A stretch of 64,000 nucleotides of DNA from Diplolepis rosae (GCA_030998225.1 JAPYXD010000755.1:2777501-2841500); one strand, 5' to 3'. Positions 44,281 to 56,339 are shown, numbered from the stretch's first letter. The notes: generated by a model not told the origin, from the letters alone. A program made the numbers and translations.

Positions 44281-45700
44281 TGTATTCAACTGTTTATCAT
44301 AGTTGATATACAAACATACATATACTGTAACCAGTCATAGCAGCATGACCCTGTAGAATGGCAACCGTGCTCATCGCAGACGAAAGCAAGAGAGCTTCGT
44401 AATCGGCTTGCAGGCGCGAGCATGAAGCGCAAGCGCGCATCTCTTACTCGCGACTGATGGACCACGGTGGGAGACAACGCGAAGCATATAAAAACGGGAT
44501 GCTGAGCCAAGATCAGCATTCTGACGGCTCGCGAGCGAGCAGCGGGCAACCTAGTACGCGGTGTGCCCACTCCCATAGGCCAAGTGGCGAAAGAAAAATA
44601 GCAGTGCTGTACTGTTTGCCCTCCAAATGAAAATAGTTGTAGCTGCAAATCGGGTAAGTCACGAATAACTTTTGTTTTGAATCTAAAATAAAACTCATAA
44701 AGGCTTGGTTTCTCGTTTTGTTTATAAAAATTCATTGCGTATTATATTGCAAAACGCGGTAAGAAAGTTTGCATTAAAAAGGATTTTCGTTCTTCAGCTT
44801 TAAATCCGCATTTAAGTGTTGATAAAGATAAAACTCCAGTTCCCTTCAAAGCTGATTTAAGCCATGTAAAGTAACCTCAAATATAATAAAATCCGAATTT
44901 TTCCTTTTTCGCATGAGAAGGCGAAAATTTCGCGCTCTTTAGTACTGGATCTGTAGTGGAGGGGGGAGGGGTAGTTTTCATGAAATCTAGTTCCTGCTAC
45001 GTCCCCTAAATGTCGCTGATATAAATACATTCCCCCCGCCACCATCTGTAAGTACCCCTTTGTAATACATGGGAGTGGGCACACCGTGGCCTAGTAGCAC
45101 TTTGGGGCAGTCTAAAGGTTTTCTGCCTTTAGGTGAGTTTCGACTTGCTACTTGAGACCCTTTTGGGGCAGGCTAGGAGTTTTCTGCTCTTAGCTGAGTT
45201 TTGACTTGGTCTCCATCTTGAGGTCCGCTGGGCAGATTAAGAGGTTTCTCCTCTTATTTCGAGTTCGGAGCTCAAGATTTAAATAGTCATCCAGCAGCCA
45301 CTTCATTGATGAATTCGCATTCATCAATAAGGAACTCTGGAGACTTATGCTTGCGGTGTCACTCAAGAGTAAACAGAGAATCTATCTTCGGCTCTAACTT
45401 GGATTATATCGAGTCAAGGTTTTTCTGAATATTTTTGTATATGATAAAGGATATTATTTTGCTCAGTTAGACAATAGGCTCTCTCAGGATGATCACCTGA
45501 GAGGGAGTTCTTTATAACTAGCTATAGGATAGAACGATTTCCCTATTTCCAATCCATATTTGTATAAAAGAAAACTAGTAGAATATTATCTCTAAAGGGA
45601 AATCGTAATTTCTTTCATTAAAAGGACAAATATAAATAATTAAGTTGTTCTTATTTCTACTCCCGTGAGTGACCCCAGAACAAAAGAAAGTTATATTTTA
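44281..45700. promoter_or_regulatory. GC-richer block with TATA/initiator and internal repeats, possibly LTR-derived
   Basis: A TATA box (catataaaaacgg near 44487) lies about 30 bases before gatcagcattc. A 20-base inverted pair (gcggtgtgcccactcccat at 44558, atgggagtgggcacaccg at 45069) encloses 0.5 kb. From 45090 three degenerate units of about 62 bases share ttggggcag, ttttctgc and gagtttcgacttg words. The 149-codon minus frame here has no recognisable domain. A decayed LTR or promoter is my best reading. Confidence 0.3.
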
Positions 45701-46462
45701 AAATAAATTTATAAAGATAAAGAAAAATAAGTAACAATACATACTTTCAAATGTGGAATATATTTCATATGGTTGAAGATTTATCAGTATTTTCTAAGGA
45801 AATATTCGTTTTGATTCACAATATCAAATATATCATTTGAAACTCCATTAATTTATAATTACTTCTTTATTTTTCAGTTAGGTTTTTTAACGTAAATTGA
45901 TTATACAAAAATTTAAATAGCAAAAGTCTTGATAAGTTTATAACATGAAATATAAAACACCTATATATGTACAGGATTTAGATTTTACTTAAATTTCTTA
46001 GGTATGATATTTATGTATGCATGTATCGGATGACTAATGGCAGGTTCGAGGTAAACAAAATTTCTTTGTTATTTAAGAGAACCATGACAACGTTTTACTT
46101 AACTCTTTACAATTCATGAAGTTAATATTACTTTAAATTTAAGAAATATTTCTTAAATTTAAAAACACGTTTATTCATATCAATAACAACTTTTTGGCAC
46201 AAATTTCCAAGTTACCATAAGAAATATTATCGTTCTTTGCATCCATTATTACTCAATAAACTTTACTACTTGTCCATTTTAAACAGTAAATCACATCTTT
46301 GGAGCAAATAATTATTTAATCCTACAAAAAATTATCTCCTTATTTCAAAAAAATATTTCTTTCGATTAACAATACACTTATTACAAACAAGGAATCATAT
46401 ATTGGAATGGAAACCAAATTTACTTGAACCAATGCAAATTTTTTTGAATTAATCTATTGTTT
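45701..46462. repeat. Motif array (AAAGAAATATTT / ATTTGAA type)
   Basis: Same word set as 41300-42194 (tttctaaggaaatattcgtt, caaaaaaatatttctttcga). It ends at the TSD of the CsRn1-type element. No gene. Confidence 0.5.
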
Positions 46463-46954
46463 TGTAGCGAATATATTGTAAATATAATATTTTAATATTT
46501 TAATATTTTAATATTTTTGTATCTTTGCCGTGGTGCTATTATATTGTTTTACAATTCGTCGAACACGGAATTATATTCAGTTACATTGTATACGACAACA
46601 GTACGTTTAGGTGGAGTGCAGTAAAGTAAGTTAAGGGATTAGAGTCTAAACTGCCTGGAACGCAGACTTCGGTGTCTCCTGAGTAAACACTGCAAAACCG
46701 ATTTTTGGCACGTAGTTTAAGAACTTGCACATATTATATTTTCTATACTTCCTCTTAAATTAGGGGTTTTTAGAAAGCTCCTGGAAGAGCGTCTTCCAGG
46801 GCAAAAGGACAGTACTCTAGCCGACAGTCATAGCGATCACATCGTCGCTCGACCACATTGTACTCGTTGAAAATACCTTAGTTAAAATATATTTTTATTG
46901 TTTATATAGTGTATATTTATTTCACAGAACATTTCACCTTCCCTAATTACCACA
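46463..46954 (+). repeat. 5' LTR of the CsRn1-type element
   Basis: Contains a short run of aatattttaatatttt units, a TATA-like tgctattatattg, and gagcgtcttccagggcaaaa. It is close to, but not identical with, 49807-50298. Confidence 0.85.
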
Positions 46955-47043
46955 AATTGGTGACCCCGACGTGATCTGTTACGCGAAGTAATAAGTGGTT
47001 GCGCAATTACGGGTTGAGGTGAAAACTGACAGTGAAAAGTGTT

Positions 47044-47602
47044 ATGCAACAATATAACTTCAAAATGAATACGAGAAAAGATTGTGAAAGTGAACAAAGT
47101 ACAGGTGGTAATGTTTCAGCTATACGTAGCGTAAAGCCCGCTGTTGCTCACGCTGTTTCGATTAATGAATGTTTCCATTAATGAAGATTTTCTGCAAAAT
47201 CTCTGGATGACACGACTACCAGTTTCAACTCAACACGTCATGGCAGGAATGTCGGACAAATCTTTGACAGCGATGGCCGAAGTAGCGGATAGAGTACACG
47301 AAATCCGGCCCGAAAAGGGCAGGATTTCCGCTGTCTCACAAGATAACGCGATAGCGGCGTTGAAGGAAGAGTTAATGCAACTCATACACTTGGAGATAAG
47401 CGCAATCAGCAGGACCCAAGGACAGCATCAACGATCCAGATATCGCGTACGTGGACAGCCAGGATTTCGTCGGACATCCCAGAATCGTGATAGTAGTAAA
47501 AATTCTAGAATTTGCTGGTATCATAATAAATTCGGAGAAAAAGCGACCAAGTGCCGTGAACCATGTGCATGGAAGTCGGGAAACGAGAGCAGCCATCACT
47601 GA
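47044..47602 (+). pseudogene. gag: gag of the CsRn1-type element, internally deleted
   Basis: The ATG at 47044 opens about 45 codons (MQQYNFKMNTRKD) and stops near 47180. A second frame (47144-47602) then gives only the end of the capsid domain (DFLQNLWMTRLPVSTQHVMA, MAEVADRVHEI) and a CHCC-type zinc finger, CWYHNKFGEKATKCREPC. That unusual Cys-His-Cys-Cys order is characteristic of CsRn1-clade Gag and agrees with the tRNA-Trp primer site. Most of the capsid domain is missing between the two pieces. Confidence 0.8.
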
Positions 47603-49811
47603 TAGCGGCGATCAACGATGGCCTCCACACTCGTCGCATCTTCATCACGGACAAGTATAGCAAAGTGCGGACGTTTGTGTCTATCCGCGAAAGCGTACAA
47701 GTGGATATCGGCACAAGTGTACATATGAACTATATGCAGCAAATTCGACGCGGATAGCAACATACGGCACTGTGGCGGTTGATTTAAATTTATCATTGCG
47801 GCGAAGCTTCAAGTGGCGAATGATTGTAGCCGACGTCGACACTCCCATCATCGGAATGGACTTCCTCGCACATTTCGGACTGTTAGTGGATCCAAAGAAT
47901 AAACGATTGATAGATTCAACGACTGGGTTAGCAACGAACGGTCAAGCAGCGGGCGGCAGGTATATATCTGTCAAAACTATTGTTGGCACAACAAATTATC
48001 ATCGTATAGTTGCTCAGTTTCCTGACGTCACAAGACCAGCTGGCTTCGAAAAAGAATGTCCAAAGCACGACGTGAAACATTTCATTAAAACTACGTCTGG
48101 ACCACCGGAATTTTGCAGACCACGACGACTCGCACCTGATCGTTTTAAGGAGGCAAAAAACGAATTCGACTCAATGATGCATCAGGGAATCATCCGTCCT
48201 TCGAAGAGCCCGTGGGCCTCGCCGTTACATCTCGTTCCGAAGAAGGATAATGGACTGCGGCCCTGCGGTGATTATCGCGCACTCAATGCGAGGACTGTTC
48301 CTGACAGGTACCCAGTACCGCATATCGAGGATTTTTCCAGGACTCTACACAGATGTAAGGCATTCAGCACAATAGATTTAGTTCGAGCTTACAATCAAAT
48401 TCCGGTAGCACCAGAAGACGTAGAAAAGACAGTGATAACTACGCCTTTTGGATTATTTGAATTTTGTCGTATGCCGTTCGGATTACGAAATGCTGCGCAA
48501 ACATTTCAGCGCTTTATGGATTTTGTACTGCGCGATTTAGAATTTTGTTACGCGTACATAGATGACATTTTGATAGCGTCAGAGAATCACGCGGAGCATG
48601 AAGAACATCTGAGAATTTTGTTAAAAAGATTACAGGAATTCGGTCTTGTTATAAATTCGAGCAAAAGCAATTTCGGGGCGAGCGAAATAAAATTTTTAGG
48701 CTATATTGTAAATTCACAATCGATGAATAAGGATTGTCGAACTTGGGCAAAATGTTGTATACCTTGTCAGCGCGCTAAAGTCACGAGACATGTCACAAGT
48801 CCTGTAGGAGTGTTCAGCAATATAGGTCAAAGATTCGAACACGTACACCTAGATATTGTAGGCCCCCTGCCGAGCTCATTAGGGTTTCGCTACTGTGTAA
48901 CAATGGTCGACCGATTTACTCGTTGGCCTGAAGCTATACCTGTTTTAGATATCGAGGCGGCGACCATCGCCCGGGCGTTCGTAAGCACGTGGATTGCTCG
49001 TTATGGAGTACCCCTCAAGATTACGACTGACCAGGGAAGACAATTCTAGTCCAAATTGTTTAACGAACTAGCACGACTGATTGGTGCTACGCACCTACGT
49101 ACGACAGCCTATCATCCCGCGGCAAATGACATGGTCGAAAGGTTACACCGTCAGATGAAAGCGGCAGTAAAATGTCATGAAACAGAAGCCTGGGCAGAAA
49201 TCCTCCCGATCATCCTCCTCGGGATTCGAGCAACGATTAAAGAAGATTTAAAAGCGAGCCCAGCTGAATTAGTTTACGGCACAACCATCCGTTTACCTGG
49301 AGAATTCTTCCAAATCTCCAAAAGTATAAACACGTCCGACTTTGTGGAAAATTTACGGAAAAAAATGCGGGCATTAAAACCGGTACAAGGGACGAGGCAT
49401 GGAACGAAAAAGGTGTTTATTTTCAAAGAGTTGTCCACCTCGTCGCATGTATTTGTACGTCATGACGCAGTCCGCGGCCCGTTACAACATATATATGACA
49501 GACCGTTTGAAGTATTAGATCGAAAAGAAAAAACTTATACAGTACTCATCAACGGGAAAAGAAATACTATTACGATCGATCGTTTGAAACCAGCGTTTAT
49601 ATTAAATGAGAATCTTCCAAATGACGAACGCAGGAACGACGGCAACGAAGAAGACGAAATAGAAGCACGACAGCCTGAAGAAGAGTTACCGACAACGACC
49701 GAAAGAAATAACCGTTTCAACACGCGACGGGGCAGGAAAATTCGATTTCCCGACCGGTTGCAGGCCGGTTTCAAAAAATGTAACGTTATCACTGGTAAGG
49801 GGGTAGTGTAG
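47603..49811 (+). pseudogene. pol: pol of the CsRn1-type element: protease remnant, RT, integrase; RNase H deleted
   Basis: The protease catalytic segment is scrambled around 47660-47720 by frameshifts. The frame from 47772 has protease tail [13 protein letters not shown], then RT with [56 protein letters not shown] and catalytic YIDD near 48560. After [10 protein letters not shown] (48717) the frame passes directly, still in phase, into integrase ([20 protein letters not shown]). The RT connection, RNase H and the integrase HH half-finger are therefore deleted. Integrase has D in LDIVGPLP, D in TTDQGRQF and E in MVERLHRQMK. One TAG at 49047-49049 interrupts the core; the same frame resumes at 49056 and ends at 49811. 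Confidence 0.85.
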
Positions 49812-50298
49812 CGAGTATATTTTAAATCTAAAATTTTAATATTTTAATATTTTAATATTTTTGTATTCTTGCCGTGGAGTTATTATATTGTTTTACAATT
49901 CGTCGAACACAGAATTATATTCAGTTATATTGTATACGACAGCAGTAATTCTAGGTAGAGTGCAGTAAAGTAATTTAAAGGATTAGAGTCTAAACTGCCT
50001 GGCGCGCAGACTTCGGTGTCTCCTGAGTAAACACTGCAAAACCGATTTTTCTCACGTAGTTTAAGAACTTGCACATATTATATTTTCTATACTTTCTCTT
50101 AAATTAGGGGTTTCTAGAAAGCTCCTGGAAGAGCGTCTTCCAGGGCAAAAGGACAGTACTCTAGCCGACAGTCATAGCGATCACATCGTCGCTCGACCAC
50201 ATTGTACTCGTTGAAAATACCTTAGTTAAAATATATTTTTATTGTTTATATAGTGTATATTTATTTCACAGAACATTTTACCTTCCCTAATTACCACA
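49807..50298 (+). repeat. 3' LTR of the CsRn1-type element
   Basis: Starts after the polypurine tract. Differs from the 5' copy at several positions near both the start and the middle, so this insertion is older than the one at 19829-24890. Confidence 0.85.
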
Positions 50299-50302
50299 GT
50301 TT

Positions 50303-50850
50303 CTTTGAACATGCATCACATCAATTTACATAAAAGAATTCACTTCTCATATCAAATAATTGCTACACAATTTTGATAACATATTTATATCATCTAATGA
50401 ATATTTAATAGTACTACTCTCTAAATCTGAATCAGTCAAATTTATACTGATTGAATCAGTGATTTGCGTTATCACTGTTTCATCGGTGAAAACAATATTT
50501 TTCCCTGTTAAATCAGTTAATTTTCACTGAAATATTGAGTGGAATTGGACTAATTCGCAGTAACCTCTTTTTAGCTATTTAAATCGGTAAATTTTCACTG
50601 ATAATCAGTATATTTTGACTGATTCAGATTAAGAAAGTAGAGAAACATTTTTTTGTTTTAATTATTCATTTTTTAAAGACAATAAAAATATTTTTTTGAT
50701 CTAAAAAAATATTTATTGGTCACCATCTAGCTCAACCATTTATTTGAATCAAAGAAATATTCTTTGATTCAAATATTCTTTTTTCTCAGTCTATTATTAT
50801 TTAAGCTCTTACCTCCAACTCGTAGAATAATGGCATCGTAGTATTGTCCA
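50303..50850. repeat. Mixed motif arrays (TCAGTGAAATTT; ATTTGAATCAAAG)
   Basis: From 50415 to 50650 the words aatctgaatcagtcaaattt, gttaattttcactgaaatat and attttcactgataatcagta recur in both orientations, bounded by ctctctaaatctgaatcagt and its approximate complement. On both sides is the caaagaaatattctttgatt type. Compare 18560-18705. Confidence 0.55.
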
Positions 50851-51189
50851 AAGGAAGCGGCATCAAACTTTCCTTAAAATTCTGGTTTCCATGTAAATAG
50901 CACTTTCCACTTTTTCTTCTTCACTTCACTCTGATTATATACCAAAAAATAGGTTCCGAGATATGAGCTGCGTGTACTGTGCGTCTAAAGTCGGAAATAA
51001 CTGAGCTGGACACCTCGTTACAAAAGGGCAAAAGTACCTGAATCGCCCATCCAGCCGCTAGGACTTAAATTCTTTACAGTCTATCTCTATATTCAGAGGT
51101 ATTCAGAAAAACGTTACTAGCCTTCCATGTATACGGACCAATTTAGGATTTTCTCAACCTTCATAAATCTTCAAACTTACATTGTAAAA

Positions 51190-51254
51190 AATCTGATTCG
51201 AACCCATAGTGTCCTACAATCGAACTCTCGTGCTAACCAACTGAGCTTTAGATT
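51190..51254 (-). other. tRNA-like degenerate sequence 1
   Basis: On minus it reads an A-box-like AGCTCAGTTGGTTAGCAC and a B-box-like GGGTTCGAATC. AATCT/AGATT can pair as an acceptor stem, but the anticodon and T stems do not close. Either a decayed tRNA gene or a tRNA-derived SINE head. The surrounding 50851-51510 shows no other recognisable feature. Confidence 0.3.
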
Positions 51255-51510
51255 CGCTTGAGATCTTCTGGCAAAATCCCATTCAAGCATTCTCGTTGAA
51301 AAAGCCGAAGCCAGCTAAAGAATGTATTTTTTACTTTTACACATTTCATGCATTAAGTGGATTTCAAAATTTGAAATTTTCAAAATGATCTCTAAAAAAA
51401 ATATGTAGAATAAAACAAAGTATAAAAAAATATTGCCGAATATTACATCTGGTTATATAACCAATTTTGAATATGATGAAACAAGAATACAGTAAAATAA
51501 ATGCCCAGAA

Positions 51511-51630
51511 AAAATTCCAGTACTGGTTTTTGATAGTGCTCATAAATCTCTATTAATTATCTTCATAACATTTTCCGATTTAACCACAATTAGAAATGTT
51601 ACAGCATGTTAAAACTTGAAAAAAGTCATT
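51511..51630 (+). repeat. Dispersed family R2, fragment
   Basis: Nearly identical to 43314-43430 (tggtttttgatagtgctcat, tacagcatgttaaaacttga). It is cut off by the next insertion at 51634. Confidence 0.7.
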
Positions 51631-51635
51631 ATCTA

Positions 51636-51905
51636 CAGTCTGTTCAACAAGAGCGAGTTCTCGATTTTTCGAAAACTATTAGAGATTTTTGAACTTTTTT
51701 TTTTTAATGAAAGTACATTCAAAGCACTACGGAGCAATTACCAAAGCGATTCAGTAGCGCTCGAATCGTCCCAGAGAGCAGACGTGAGTCATAATGAGTT
51801 CTGTGTACGTGAAACGTTTTGAAGCGGTCTTCTTGTGAACCCATCCAAAGGGACCACTTATGCCGCTGCTTTATTATACTTATTCATATTATGACATCGA
51901 AGTTT
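51636..51905 (+). pseudogene. Tc1/mariner (DD37E-type) transposon 5' end with transposase N-terminus, dead
   Basis: After TA (51634-51635) comes CAGTCTGTTCAACAAGAGCG, then a leader and an ATG at 51794 giving MSSVYVKRFEAVFL, a TGA, THPKGP and, in another frame, TYAAALLY. The THPKGP...YAAAAKY pattern is how transposases of the ITm DD37E group begin. Only about 35 codons survive before similarity ends; the 3' terminus was not found. Confidence 0.5.
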
Positions 51906-52288
51906 GATATAGTCATAACGGTCTTTAATACATGAAGAAGATAAAGTAGTATTTTAAATACTAAATATTATGAATCTCAATTCGAGAAATTGAAAGTACG
52001 AGAAAATGATATTCTGATTACTAAGTTGTCTAAAAATAATTTGAATAAGATGAATAATGAATATCACATTTTAGAAAGCATGTTTGAGAAATTCATATTA
52101 TAAATATGAACTTGCTAGAAACCTGGTGACGCGCAACAAAAATCAAAATGTATATTCTAGATTTTTCGTATAATTCGTTTCAGAATGCAGTACGAGTGCT
52201 TCCAATGTTTTTCGATTGGCTTCGTAGACTCAATCCAAGTCTGCCCAACTCAGTAGTGGCTTATAAGCGATATTTCTTTCAGAATATG

Positions 52289-52386
52289 GCAAGCGAGAAT
52301 AGCCGAGAGGCTTTAGGCGTTAGACATGCGTTTAGTTATGTAGATATAGGTAGGGTTAGAGGGTTTGAACCCAAAAAGCGATTCTG
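52289..52386 (+). other. tRNA-like degenerate sequence 2 (Leu/Ser type)
   Basis: Contains TAGCCGAGAGGCTTTAGGCG, close to the A box and D arm of a class II tRNA, and a B-box-like GGGTTTGAACCC about 55 bases later. AGAAT and ATTCT at the ends can pair. The T stem does not close. It overlaps an 79-codon frame (52148-52387) that has no recognisable domain. Confidence 0.3.
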
Positions 52387-52387
52387 A

Positions 52388-52899
52388 AATTTAATTCAAG
52401 TATGTTATTATAAAATAGTGTATTATTGCGTGCTTAAATATATGAACATAAATAAGGTATGATAATAATATTTGTGTATGTGTTTCAGAATATCGCATCA
52501 GAAAAAGACACAAGAATTCCTTTTCTGAAGCCGCCACTTCTACAGGTCAAACCTTTTGGTGGTGTGAATGATTTTTCATATGGTGGTTTTCAGATTCCCA
52601 TATTCTTTGTTTGAAAATTTGAAAAGATTCTTTCAGTCTTTCGAATAAAATGTATTAACACCACTTTAAATTCGCTCCGCAATTTTAATATAGTGAATTT
52701 CAAATTCTCGTCGGTTTTGTAACAGATAGTAAAATATATATTCCATTTATACAAACGAAAATATCAACTTTGCCCCTTGAAATCCACTATCAAGAGACAC
52801 GGTCGGGTCTAGAAGGCTAAGGTAAAAAAAAGAAGCCCGACCATGGTATCTATACTCCAAATGTAGTGATTTCTTTACCGACACTCACGATTTTTTTAC
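52388..52899. other. Unassigned stretch
   Basis: No gene, terminal repeat or array seen. A GC-richer patch around 52790-52840 (cacggtcgggtctagaaggc, then gcccgaccatgg) contains a small inverted pair. Confidence 0.35.
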
Positions 52900-53103
52900 T
52901 TATTTTAATGTATTTTCATGTTTATCCCGTACAACGAATGGCATTATGAGTTGAGACGAGTTTTTTAAAAGTCCATTCGATGTCACCAGGACAATGTCTT
53001 TGTGGAATATTATTGGAATTCCATGAGCTGGAGTTATAATTTTTTTTTTCACAAGAATATCCCGTGAAAAAGTTTCAATTTCATCGTCAGACAGGTCACG
53101 TGA
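52900..53103 (-). CDS. Unrecognised open stretch, 67 codons, no ATG
   Basis: Composition and a well-mixed residue pattern (SDDEIETFSRDILVKKK, then IITPAHGIPIIFHKDIVLVT, then QLIMPFVVRDK) look like real protein, unlike the surrounding AT-rich noise. The stretch starts right after a TAA and ends with TAA at 52900. It could be the last exon or relic of a host or transposon gene; an A9 run inside could hide a shift. I do not recognise the family. Confidence 0.25.
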   Translation of the reverse strand, partial: SRDLSDDEIETFSRDILVKKKIITPAHGIPIIFHKDIVLVTSNGLLKNSSQLIMPFVVRDKHENTLK

Positions 53104-53371
53104 TTAGATGCACTAGTGCCACCAGTGGGCAATTTTCGAAACCGCACTTCGATCTTTGATAGTATCGAATATCGATTTCACTCATCAGCTGTTATAACGG
53201 TAGGGTATGATTTGGACCCCGTATCGATTCTCCAAAGCATAAATTCTCCTACGCGCGGTGAACTTCACGCTGGAAATTCTAAAAATTTTCAGGCGCGCAT
53301 TGTGACGTACAAGAAAGGCATACGGTTATCAAAATGCAGATGAATGTCGGTAATAAGTGCAGATATTCGTA
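53104..53371. other. Possible promoter-like patch with TATCGAT-type words
   Basis: Short words tatcgaatatcgat and gtatcgattc (near 53160-53230), similar to the insect DRE core, lie in moderately GC-rich DNA with gcgcgc words. The 75-codon plus frame here has no domain. Confidence 0.25.
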
Positions 53372-56275
53372 ATATAAAGTAACAGATGGACCTACAGGTA
53401 AGTTTAATGGGAAAATTAAAAAAATTAATTTCTCTGAACAAACAAAACAGGCAATTTTGCATGAAATGTGATTGAAGAAAATAAAGTTACAACAAAATAC
53501 ACAGGAGATGTATTTTTAGGATATGTTATGTTTTCCAATTTCATTCAGAAATGTATTTTTATGTATAGACACGATCAAGCGTTACACAGAATTTATTAAG
53601 GATGTGTTTTAAGGTTATGTTATGAAATTTCCTGCTGGCATGCATAAACGAAGGTAAAAGATGATATAGTTTCTTGAACAAATATCTCAAAGATTAGCTC
53701 GTAGGTAATGTTATTAAATTTTCGACCGAAACGTGTTCTTGTTGATTTAAATGGTCAAGTTCGGCACTCGATAGACAAAAGATATACTTGTAGGTTATGT
53801 TTTCCAATTTCATTCGGAAATGTATTTTTATGTAGAGACACGATCAAGCGTTACACAAAATGTATCGAGGACGTGTTTTGAGGTTATTTTATGAATTTTC
53901 GGTCTGAAATGCATAGTTCTTTGTATAGAATGATAAAGTATCTGGAAAAACATTTGAAAAGATTTACTTGTAGGTAAAAATGTCATCCATTTTTGTCTAT
54001 CTATTAAGGTTTACAATATATGTGCCGTTGAAAAATATGTTGAATAGATATTTGAATTAGAAGGTGTAGGAATAAATACAATAATTTTATTTTTGAGCGA
54101 TAAAAACTAGTAAAACATTATATACCTGTCATTTAAGGCGGTGCAGTGGTTCACCATTTGCAGAAGTGAGATAAAAGTAGCTGTGTCTCACTCAAACCAA
54201 TTTTCAACCTTGACGGTGGAGCACGGTCGTATAGACAGGTCTGGCATCTTCCGTGGTGGGGGATGTTCCCTTATCGTGACGAGTAGTAGTTTCCAAAGTG
54301 ACCGCTTGGGCAGCGCTGCAATCGAGTCGTTGAAGGAATACCCATGGTTTACAAACAGCTTTCACAGCTGACTACGTTCTGGGTATATCTATATACATAC
54401 ATGCTACACTGCGGTCACTCGGGCCACTATTCAATACTAGCGCTATCCGTGGCAAAAATATGAAACATTATGACTACAATGAGGGCACATCCCCCACCAC
54501 GGAAGATGCCAGACCTGTCTATACGACCGTGCTCCACCGTCAAGGTTGAAAATTGGTTTGAGTGAGACACAGCTACTTTTATCTCACTTCTGCAAATGGT
54601 GAACCACTGCACCGCCTTAAATGACAGGTATATAATGTTTTACTAGTTTTTATCGCTCAAAAATTAAATTATTGTATTTATGCCTACACCTTCTAATTCA
54701 AATATCTATTCAACATATTTTTCAACGGCATATATATCGTAAACCTTAATAGATAGACAAAAATGGATGACATTTTTACCTACAAGTAAATATTTTCAAA
54801 TGTTTTTCCAGATACTTTATCATTTTTTACAAAGAACTATGCATTTCAGACCGAAAATTCATAAAATAACCTCAAAACACGTCCTCGATACATTTTGTGT
54901 AACGTTTGATCGTGTCTATACATAAAAATACATTTCCGAATGAAATTGGAAAACATAACTTTGAGATATTTGTTCAAGAAACTATATCATCTCTTACCTA
55001 CATTTATGCATTCCAGCAGGAAATTTCATAACATAACCTTAAAACACATCCTTAATACATTCTGTGTAACGCTTGATCGTGTCTATACATAAAAATAAAT
55101 TTCCGAATGAAATTGGAAAACATAACCTACAAGTATATCTTTTGTCTGTCGAGTGTCGCACTTGACCATTTAAATCAGTAACAACACGTTTCCGTTGAAA
55201 AATAAATAACATAACCTACAAGTAAATCTTTGAGATATTTTTTCAAGAAACTATATCATCTTTTATTTACATTTATGCATTTCGGAGAGAATGTTCAAAA
55301 CATAACCTTAAAACACAACCTGAATAAATTCTGTTTAACGCTTGATCGAGTCTATCCATAAAAATACATTTCCGAATGAAATCGGAGATCATAACCTATA
55401 AATATATCTTTTGTCTATCTAGTGTCGCACTTGACCATTTAAATCAATAACAACACGTTTCCGTTGAAAAATGAATAACATAACCTACAAGTAAATCTTT
55501 GAGATATTTTGTTAAGAAACTATATCATCTTTTATCTACATTTATGCATTTCGGAGAGAAAGTTCATAGCATAACCTTAAAACACATCCGCAATACATTC
55601 TGTGTAACGCTTGATGGAGTCTATACATAAAAATACTATTCCGAATGAAATTGGAAAACATAACCTACAAGTATATCTTTCGTCTATCGAGTGTCGCACT
55701 TGACCATTTAAATCAATAAGAACACGTTTCTGTCGAAAAAATAATAACATTACCTATAAATCAATGTTTCAGATATTTGTTCAAGAAACGATATCATCTG
55801 TTATCTACATTTATGCATTCCAGAGGGAAAGTTTATAACATAACCTTAAATCACATCCTTTATACATTAGGTGTAACGCTTGACCGTTTTCATCCATAGA
55901 AATGCATTTCCGAATGAAACAATAAAAAATAACCTACAAGTATATGTTTTGTGTATCTGGTGTAGCACTTGACCTTTCCAATCGATAAAAACACAAATTT
56001 CAAACTGAAATTAAAAGCTTAACCTAAAAAATCCCTTTTATGGAATTGATTTAGCATTTGACTCTTTTTCATTAAGAAATTTACTTTTTGGAACGAAAAT
56101 GATGAAAACGCAAAACAGAACCTAAAAATACATCTCCTGTGTATTTGTTTGTAACTTTATTTTCATCAATCACATTTCATGCAAAATTGCCTGTTTTGTT
56201 TGTTCAGAGAAATTAATTTTTAAGTTTCCCATTAAACTTACATGTAATTCCATTTGTTACTTTATAAGATTTCAG
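53372..56275. mobile_element. 2.9 kb foldback with asymmetric satellite arms
   Basis: Outer ends ataaagtaac...gtaagtttaatgggaaa and their complement (cccattaaacttac...gttactttata) define an inverted repeat. The left arm is about 0.9 kb (53372-54266) and the right about 1.8 kb (54487-56275). The right is longer because a unit of about 260-270 bases (acaagtatatcttttgtcta, gtgtcgcacttgaccattta, acataaccttaaaacacatc) is repeated four to five times there. Inner arm parts are R1 sequence and give the same short frame on both strands (MQWFTICRSEIKVAVSHSNQ at 54141 plus and 54612 minus). A unique centre of about 220 bases separates them. Satellite-rich, non-coding, probably non-autonomous. Confidence 0.75.
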
Positions 56276-56339
56276 TTTAATTACTTGAAAGTATAATTGT
56301 CATTGTTCAAATCTTATTAACAAAGTAAGAGGTTTTTTT

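Larger units (their letters stand above)
46463..50298 (+). mobile_element. CsRn1/Kabuki-type Ty3 retrotransposon, internally deleted, TSD GTTT
   Basis: LTRs of 492 bases (46463-46954 and 49807-50298) begin TGTAGCG and end ACCACA, and they differ at scattered bases. A 4 bp TSD GTTT occurs at 46459-46462 and 50299-50302. The primer site TGGTGACCCCGACGTGAT follows the 5' LTR after three bases and complements the 3' end of tRNA-Trp, a hallmark of the CsRn1/Kabuki clade. A polypurine tract AAGGGGGTAG precedes the 3' LTR. The element is 3.8 kb because part of gag, part of protease and all of RNase H are missing. Confidence 0.9.

Noticed and set aside
44286..44735. 149-codon minus-strand gene
   Set aside because: It lies in GC-rich repeat/promoter-like DNA, overlaps another frame of similar length and shows no domain.
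51190..52386. Two functional tRNA genes
   Set aside because: A- and B-box-like words are present, but the anticodon and T stems do not pair; they look like decayed tRNAs or SINE heads.
54141..54612. Short protein MQWFTICRSEIKVAVSHSNQ as a gene
   Set aside because: It appears on both strands because it lies in the two arms of a foldback; R1 copies elsewhere do not keep the frame.
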